Origin: Fomes fomentarius
Taxonomy: Eukaryota; Basidiomycota; Agaricomycetes; Polyporales; Polyporaceae
Reading direction: 5' to 3'
Assembly: GCA_022606135.1 (NCBI GenBank)
Contig: JABYQN010000009.1
Location: forward strand, 335,001 to 399,000
DNA: 64,000 nt
This document shows positions 57,058 to 64,000 of the stretch, piece after piece. The notes under the pieces are model-generated. The model saw nothing but the letters and a program-made list of their open reading frames with translations. It was not told the DNA's origin and made no database searches. The position numbers and the translations under genes were made by a program. Numbering within the stretch: the first letter of the stretch is position 1; the number at the start of each line of letters is the position of its first letter.

Positions 57058-60000
57058 GTTGTGGATAGGGTAGAGAGGTGTGATGGTTCGCGTTGCCTTT
57101 TATGATAACGCAACGGAAGACGGTCACGCTCTCCAGCCACATAAGGCCGTTTGTCTTCAGTCCACGTCCACGGCCCCTTCCACAAACCGGACGCTCCCAT
57201 GTGCTGCGCTCCCCGTCCCTACTCAGTGGATGGTCCCCGGAACGAGTCGGCCTACAGTACAATCGAAGCCAACACGAGGCTCGTCTGGCAAGGAGTCCGC
57301 GGACCAAAGGCCGGACACGCATTGACCAGAGATTGTGTCTTTAGACGCTCCGTGGCTTCGCTCCTTTTGTTCATCCTCTACCCCATCTAGAAGCCCTGTG
57401 TAGTCGTCAGCAGCTGAATCTCCACGCATCATCTGTTTGTTTGGTTGTCGTTTGTTGGGTAGCTGGCCACTGGCCACGCTTGTATTCTGTCGCGCGGCCA
57501 CCTCGTAACCGTCAGCCACACACCCGTCCTGGACTCCTGCCTTACCTCTTCAGCCCTTTGTTCCCTTCTCCTTCCGCGCTGAGGCCTTGATTGCTACAGA
57601 GTACCGCGGCTGCACCTACGTTGTCAAATATCGCATACCGTCCTTCCCCGCACACCCCCGCACACGAAGCGACGTCGCATTCGCAATAATTTACCGATCG
57701 ATAGCCAACTACTGGCCTGTCGGTCGGCGGAGATCTACGAAAGGACGCGTCTCGCGTTTGAAAAGGTACGCATGTCAGTCGAGAATGTGTTCGTCGAGTT
57801 GCGGGAGGTACACGAAGGTCGGGGGCCGTGTGGCTCACGTTGAGGGGTGGGCGGGGGCGCGTTGTTCGATGTCCGACGTGACTCTACTGCAATAGCGGTA
57901 GAACAGTGGCCTATAGTACACAGTGCTACACAAAGCGACGAATCAGATACTCCAGCATCAATGCGTCAATCATTCACGCATCACGGATCGCAGGAGAAGC
58001 ACGCACCTATTCTATCGTCCAAACATTTTCGCCCGCGAGAGAGCGGCCGAAAAGTAAAAGCAGACTTGTCCAAGTCGGCTCGTTTGGGTTGAAATACGTT
58101 TTGGGCGCAATTGACTGCCAGATTGATCAGTAGTTTGCAGATAGTCGTAATTGAAAGTCCATCCGCCTCCTTTATACGCCTATCTGTCAGCGACTGACCA
58201 CCCGTTCTAGTGGATCGTCCCCGAGAATGGATATCCCGTCTCAATTAATGCGGCACATATGTATAACGCGCCGTCAGCGTGTACTGTTACATGCTTCGAT
58301 CCCAGGTTCGCTCACCCCACTTCACGTTATCCCTGTCATACGAAAGGACGGGCAAGTCCCGACGTTCCTGACTGGTAAGGGCGGGAATGGGAACCAGTAT
58401 AAGTAAAATGAGATTGTGATTCGCGCACGAAAGTCTCTTCTGAGCAGCTATCGCTGGAAGCACGTTGAACCACCAAAAGTGTCAGAGCGCTTCGGCTGTA
58501 GAAACGCTGGCAGCGTTTGGTAACCTCGTGTTGTGTCGCCTATGTCTTCTATGCAGAAGATGCTATAGAGGAGCGTTCGAGACTTCTGGAGGAGATAGTG
58601 GGTCAGGCTCGGTCTCGAATGGAGCCAAATGTGGAATCACGAGTTGAGCTTGTCTTGAGGATGAGCGATTGGTTTGGACCTCATGGGAGGGACCAGCCAG
58701 TACAGGAGTCGAGCATTGGAAGAGTCGATTCTGGAGATCAGTGAAAGGTTCGACATGCACAGAAATTCCTTCACTGCAAGAGGTCTATCTAACCAACATA
58801 GTCCCAGCTTTCAAGGAGGGGGAGCGAAGAGGAAGATCATGATGACGATGCCCGGAAGATTTGGCGCACACTCAGACTGCAGCCAGCCCCACCATATCAT
58901 CGCCATCATCCATGACTATCACTCAGGCTCCTGCATATCGTGCTCCTCGCTCACACTTCCTCGACACTTGCTTTCACAAATTCAGCCATAAGATGGGCTT
59001 TAGATCGTTCTCCGTCGTCCGAAGGGGCGCAAGGGATTGACGTGGCCGGTCAACCTGAAAAAACGCCGAATGCTACTCTCGTTGCGGACTCATCTGTTGT
59101 GCGGGAGGTGCGAAAGTTAGGCTTTTGCTGTGATAGTACTAGGTGGTGGATCCTCTGAACAGGAACTTTGAGGGTACTCAGGGTGTCATAAGTGTACGTG
59201 GTGAGTACTTCAAAGCTTCAAGTGCCTGCTAGTCCATGATAACACTATCAGTATCATCGACGTGTATATATCACTTGATTGAGCCATCGAGAGTATGGAT
59301 CATGGTCTCCCCTACCTATAGGGTTGCTAGCAAGGCGAACATGCAGTCATGAAATATGAACGGGTGCTGGTTCCAAGTCGCAGAATGCAGATCCACTCTC
59401 CCGGTCCTCATGTTATGCAAGTTAAGTCGCGCATCGCTATTACTTGTCCTTCAGTGTCTCGTGCCCTCCCGTGCCCCAATAGATTGCTATCGGCGGACTA
59501 CCAATGAGCAGCCCGCGCATACAGAACGAAGTATATTCGCCCTATAATCCTGTCGCTATATAAGTGCTCAAGTCATGTCGTGATCAATCACCATAGTCTG
59601 TCAGTGCTTCTCGCAGATCAACCCGGGGAGCCATGGCCAGTGATCACCGAGTGAGTCTGCGTCAGTCTTTCATGCGTGCTTCACCCCTGCTCACGTCTTC
59701 CAAGGCGCGGGCGCATCGGGCCTGGCGAGTAAGCTCTGCCTTCTTGATGGATTTTTGTGGCCGTGAACTGGTGAATCGCCGGCCAGATACGAGTAAGTGT
59801 AGGCCTCTCGACAGATTGCAAGAGTCTTTGTCTGACCTATTCTGGGACTTGTAGATGTCTCCACCGTACCCTAATCTGTACTCAGAGCTCAAAGTACACG
59901 TTGAACATCCAATGCCTCCGTACCCGCTTGGCGATATCGATGCTTGAGCGTCGCTAGAGCACCTACCCCTTGAGCCAGTCGTACCCATGCTATCGCGGTG

Positions 60001-60097
60001 CGTGGGTCGGTCGGTCTCCTTTCGCTCCGCCCATGGAATGTGTGTAACTACCAGAAGCCCATTGATTAGTGCGTGAGACCGCTGCTTGATAGGTAGG

Positions 60098-60105
60098 TAT
60101 ATAAA
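60098..60105 (+). promoter_or_regulatory. TATA box of MFS transporter 2
   Basis: TATATAAA about 95 bp upstream of the ATG at 60,198. Confidence 0.55.
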
Positions 60106-60197
60106 TCCAAACGCGTCCGCGTTATTTTCAGCAGAGCTGAACGCGGGTTTGTTGTCTGCCACCCTCCACCTCCAACCTCAAGCAGTGTTTCCGAGTT

Positions 60198-62801
60198 ATG
60201 CATGAGGATGGTATGAAGTCGGGGTCGATGGAGAAGGAGGAGGCGTATGCGTTCGAAGTGGACGCTCAGGACAAAGACAAGGTCTCGAGCCCTTCAGAGG
60301 AAGATATCTACCAGTTCTTGCTCTCCTACCAGCAGAATAACGCGGGAAGGCTCGTCTTGGATCCGAAGTGGGTGGTTCCCTTGTTTGCTCTTCCCCTCGG
60401 TCACTCATTTATCTCGCACAGGTCCGCTCCCCTTGAGTTTGGGGACGAGATGGCGAGACACCTCAAACTCTCGCCAGACGGAACAAAGATTCTGTGGCCC
60501 CAACCTAGAGATGACCCGGACGACCCGCAGAACGTACGTCGCGTGCTAATCGGATGTGTCTGTCCATCAAGATGACGACTATCGCCCGATAGTGGAGTAA
60601 TCGACGCAAGACCATACAGCTTGTTGTTTTGACTCTAGCTGTGATCATCCCGGACTTCGACGCATCGATCGGTATGGCGCTGCTCTATAGAGCCGAATAT
60701 TCAAGTCTGATCTCACATTCAGGTATCGCTGCTGTCTTCGCGATGGCAAAGGATTATCATACGACGCCCAACACGTTGAACAAGATAGCAGCAAGGTGAG
60801 ACGCACTTCCGCTGGCACGCTAAATCCTGACTCAACCTGCCAACAGTTGGGCAATCTTCTTGATAGGTTAGGGCGGGCCTTCAACGCCTGAGTAGTGCTT
60901 CTCACTTTCCTCCTCTACTACAGGTTGGGGCGGGATCCTGGCGGTCATGTTGATACGTCGCTACGGCCGCCTTCCGGTGCTCTTTTGGTCCCAAGTCTTC
61001 GCGTTAGCTACTCTGATCGGAGTCACTTTTGCGCCGAACCTTGCTACTTCTGCCAGTGCGTTTGTTGATCACGCGTGTTATGCTCATAGTTGATGGGATT
61101 CTAGCAATGCGTTGGCTCGGTGGTTTCCTCGGGTCAGTATTCCTTCACTCTTTGGCATTCGCCTGTACGCTCAACTTCGCGAACAGTACATGTTCCCAAG
61201 TATCAGTACGGTGCAGCGCTCATGGACATCCATGAATGAGACTGAATGTTTACTCTAGGGGCTATATGTCGTGACCGACATGTATCCTTTGCACCTCCAA
61301 GCTCGCAAGGTACCGGTTTCGACCTCACGTCCATGGGTAATTGCTGATCACCTAGAGCAATTGACTAGATGAGCGTGTGGACGATGGGATTTGTCATATC
61401 CCCTGTATTGGCCCCTTTTCTCTTCGGGTTCATGGTGGCAAGAGTAAAGTACGTGGCCCACATGTGATACCTATTCATCGTGAACTTAGCTCGCATTTCG
61501 TGTGACAGCTGGCGGTGGTCATTCGGCGTTGGGTCATTCTTTGGGGCCTTGGTCGTGCTACTCGTCGCTCTCTTCATGGAAGAAACGTGCCGATCTTCGT
61601 CGTCATCCTGAGATGAATGAATCCCTGACCTTTTCAATAGTATGTATGATCGCCGCCTTCGCGATCCAAACCCCCTCCATCACAAACGCTCCTCGGTTCG
61701 ATATCGCGTCGAAACGTTGGTAGGTATCACGGGTGCCAGGATGGCCTCGTACCGTGATTCATGGAAGGAGATCGTCTCCGCACCTTTCCGCGTTGTGTGG
61801 AGACCACACTTGTTCTTCGCACTGCTGTTCGAGGTACGTCTTATCGCATAGCCCTTGCTCGTCCCCTCATGGTAGCCATGACCTCATTCCGATCACGTAG
61901 GGTGTAATCTTCGGCTTCCTGATAGGATTCCATGTACGTAGCATCTGCGCATACACTACTGCACAAGTTATAGCTAGGAGGCCAGGTCACCAACACAGTA
62001 CTACTCGCCCTCCCTCCTCCGAACGGGTACGGCTATGGCCAGATACAGATCGCAGCCACATACGCAAGCTCGATCGTACGTCTGCGTCCTTTCGGTCTGC
62101 TGTTGCATCTACTCATCATTCAACTGCAGGTAGCCGTATTCCTCGGCGAAGTGCTCGGACGGTACCTCGTAGACTGGCTTCTGGAAGTCGCCGTGAGGCG
62201 GAACAAGGGTGTATTCGAACCTGAGAGTAGACTTTGGTGTGTACTCATACGGTCATTGGGTTCACCCCAGAGGCTAACCAGCATCCCAGGACTTGTTATA
62301 TCGCTGTAGCGCTGTGGGTCTGCGGCTTCGTTCTCCAGGGTGCAGCGTTCCAGAGGCACTTCCATATCGCCGTGCTTGTGGTTGGGTGGATATGTGGGCA
62401 GACCGCTGCCATGATGAACACGTTCGCAATATGTGAGGGTCTTTTCCAACCCCCAATTGTCGGCGATGTCTACCCTTTACCCAGACTTACATTCTGCCAT
62501 TCTCAGACGCGTACTGCAACGACTGTTTCCCAAAGCACCGAGTGAGGGTCGACTCAGTTACGTCTGCCTGCTGCGTCCATACTCATTTCTCTCTATCCAG
62601 GGCGAAATTTCCGGACTGTTGAACATGGCGCGTAGCCTCGGCGGCTGGAGCGTGACGTACTTCCAGGTGGATTGGGTCACCAAGCATGGTGCTCTGCAGG
62701 CATTCGGTGCAGAAGCCGGTATCGTGGCAGGTCTGTTCGTGCTGATCATTCCGGTCCTTCAGTACAAGGGCCGCTACCTGCGGTCCCGTTTTTCGACGTG
62801 A
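60198..62801 (+). CDS. MFS transporter 2 of a paralogous pair
   Basis: Many short exons; I traced the chain from MHEDGMKSGSMEKEEAY to the stop at 62,801 and found every block of transporter 1 in order. These are LWPQPRDDPDDPQNWSNRRK, LVVLTLAVIIPDFDASIG, WAIFLIGWGGILAVMLIRRY with YGRLPVLFWSQ, AMRWLGGFL, GLYVVTDMYPLHLQARK, WTMGFVISPVLAPFLFGFM, TLVGITGARMASYRDSW, VAVFLGEVLGRYLVDWL and EISGLLNMARSLGGWSVTYF. Intron positions match those of transporter 1 wherever I checked, including the tiny exons. About 550 residues and 12 membrane spans. No stop or frame break was found. Substrate unknown. Individual exon ends were not all summed, so small errors are possible. Confidence 0.82.
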
Positions 62802-63600
62802 TGCACATAGTGTGCGTGAGATGTCCTTCTACACCTCAATGGAGATACTTCTTCCCCTACGACCGTCATGCTTTCTCCCACTGAGACGTTCCAAGGCGGC
62901 CGAGAAGAGTAGTTTCAACAATTCGCGGATATCAAGCGATCTCGTCGAACCGAGCCCCTCTATGTCTGTTCTCTACTTCCCCAGACACTGGCGTCTTGAC
63001 ATGCACGTCATCGCGCCACCCTAGACATACCTCATCGGCGGAATCTTCGATATCCTAGTCAACGTCTAGCTCGCTCTGACACTATCCTCGAGCCCAAAGG
63101 AAGACTGCGAACTGGTGCCGCCAGCAGCAGCCTCCAGCGTCGTACAACTCAGCAGAAGCGCGGGACGGCGGGTCCGAAGATTCGAGAGTCGCAGGTAAGT
63201 ATCCTGATTGCCATGATGGTCACATTTCGGACATCTGAACTCGCTGAGACTTCACGAGCACAGCCTCCAGCCGCAGCACAGCATCATGGTGAAGAAATCG
63301 ACATGCTCGCGAACTGGGGCGTTCCTGGCGCAGCTCATCAGTGCGCCCACAAACGATCTACCTCGGTTCCTGAGACAATGTTCCCATGTACATACTATAC
63401 TGCACGGGCAAGACGTCAACGCATCATGGACTGACTCTTGTGAGGCGATAGAGTTACCTGCAGTGGGTAACCGGTCCCCATCCTAATCGCCACTTAGCCA
63501 ACACACCAACACCATTGCCAGTGGCAAAACAGGTACTCTCTGCGCAGATACGAAGTCGAAGTCAAAGTACATGTACATATGCATGCCAAAACCTCTCTAC
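62802..63600. other. Intergenic region, 3' ends converge
   Basis: About 800 bases between the converging MFS transporter 2 and the edge gene. Short frames carry no motif. Confidence 0.55.
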
Positions 63601-64000
63601 CTACGCGAAGCGGGTCATCTCCACCTCCTCAGGCCTTAGTACCTCACTCTTCTGCACTTTCATCGCGTCCAACAGCGGCCCATCAGGGCCATCGCCGTCA
63701 CCGTCGCCGTCGACATACACCAGCTTGTCCTCGAAATCGACCTCTGTGAGGTCTTCGTCAAAGTCCGAGCGCAGCGGCCCTCTGAGATCGTCGATGTAGT
63801 CCGAGTCGGTGTACTGGCTGCTCAGGCTGGGGAGCTGCGTGGAGATGATGGCGGACCGGGGACCGTCGGTGGGCGGGCGTTGACGCTCGGCGTCGTGGGC
63901 GACCTGGCGCAGGTTGAGAAGGAAACGGGTGATAAGGATCGACGTGAGCCTGCGGGGAGGTCATCAAGGTGTCAGGCGAGGGAACAGTTGGAAGTGAGCG
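63601..64000 (-). CDS. C-terminal end of a putative membrane protein (partial)
   Basis: The last exon (63601-63949) and a preceding splice acceptor are visible; the rest lies beyond the window. The exon starts LTSILITRFLLNLRQVAHDA, then DGPRSAIISTQLPSLSSQY, an acidic tail (DSDYIDDLRG, DFDEDLTEVDFEDKLVYVD) and MTRFA. The SILxxRFLLxLR segment followed by a cytosolic acidic tail is common at the end of Agaricomycete seven-helix membrane proteins of unknown function. That family assignment is tentative because the membrane core is outside the window. Confidence 0.6.

Larger units (their letters stand above)
55115..59440 (-). repeat. Right arm of the large inverted duplication
   Basis: About 4.3 kb, the inverted partner of 41,290-45,705. 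The near-identical core is about 55,480-57,510 and includes the zinc-finger gene, its introns and about 550 bases of upstream sequence. Outside the core, identity falls and small insertions appear. Differences within the core include a 9-nt repeat expansion at 57,013 and an extra C in exon 1 relative to the left copy. Confidence 0.85.
56937..60197. other. Outer part of the right arm and flank
   Basis: Promoter of the zinc-finger gene, then non-coding arm sequence to about 59,440, then about 750 bases before MFS transporter 2. A short frame from ATG 59,633 (MASDHR, then a possible splice) has no recognisable motif. A TATA box for the transporter lies at 60,098. Confidence 0.5.

Noticed and set aside
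41290..59440. Giant DNA transposon with the arms as terminal inverted repeats
   Set aside because: No transposase or integrase, and the cargo is ordinary genes such as SIN1. Arm ends are ragged rather than sharp.
59633..59854. Possible small gene starting MASDHR
   Set aside because: A splice can be drawn but the product has no motif or length logic, and no promoter support was found.
1..64000. tRNA, rRNA or CRISPR features
   Set aside because: Scanning by eye for B-box-like GGTTCGAATCC sequences and regularly spaced repeats gave no candidate with the matching partner elements.

Overview
The window looks like nuclear DNA from a filamentous basidiomycete, most likely an Agaricomycete and plausibly a polypore. 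Genes are packed on both strands and cut by many short GT-AG introns (mostly 47-80 nt). The encoded families fit: a non-reducing polyketide synthase, F-box proteins, a P-loop/nuclease-like protein, SIN1, Pex19, Ndc1 and multi-intron MFS carriers. I rebuilt exon structures by hand from splice signals and reading frame. For most multi-exon genes the exon lengths sum to a whole number of codons, which supports the models. No tRNA, rRNA, CRISPR array or intact transposase was recognised.

Left part, 1-21.7 kb, is a housekeeping block: a two-box mitochondrial HMG protein head to head with complex I subunit NDUFA2, a short-chain dehydrogenase, a DHA1 MFS transporter, the pore-membrane nucleoporin Ndc1, a disordered nuclear-type protein, two tandem peroxiredoxins, the peroxisome biogenesis factor Pex19, and a zinc-finger protein. 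The peroxiredoxins and Pex19 give this stretch a redox and peroxisome flavour.

Middle part, 21.7-41 kb, is more accessory. It holds a roughly 1,837-residue non-reducing polyketide synthase with KS-AT-PT-ACP-ACP-TE order and no recognisable SAT domain, a mitochondrial J-domain protein, a strip of broken fragments (F-box, amidase, AIM24-like), a P-loop ATPase with a nuclease-like C-terminus, and a full F-box gene. No tailoring genes flank the synthase, so it reads as an orphan.

Right part, 41-64 kb, is built around a 4.3-4.4 kb inverted duplication (about 41.29-45.71 and 55.11-59.44 kb). Each arm carries one copy of a three-finger zinc-finger gene. The right copy is open; the left copy has a 1-nt deletion in exon 1. 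Between the arms lie a kinase-like gene, the TORC2 subunit SIN1 and an 18-exon MFS transporter. A paralogue of that transporter sits just outside the right arm in the opposite orientation. The right edge cuts into a gene for a putative membrane protein.
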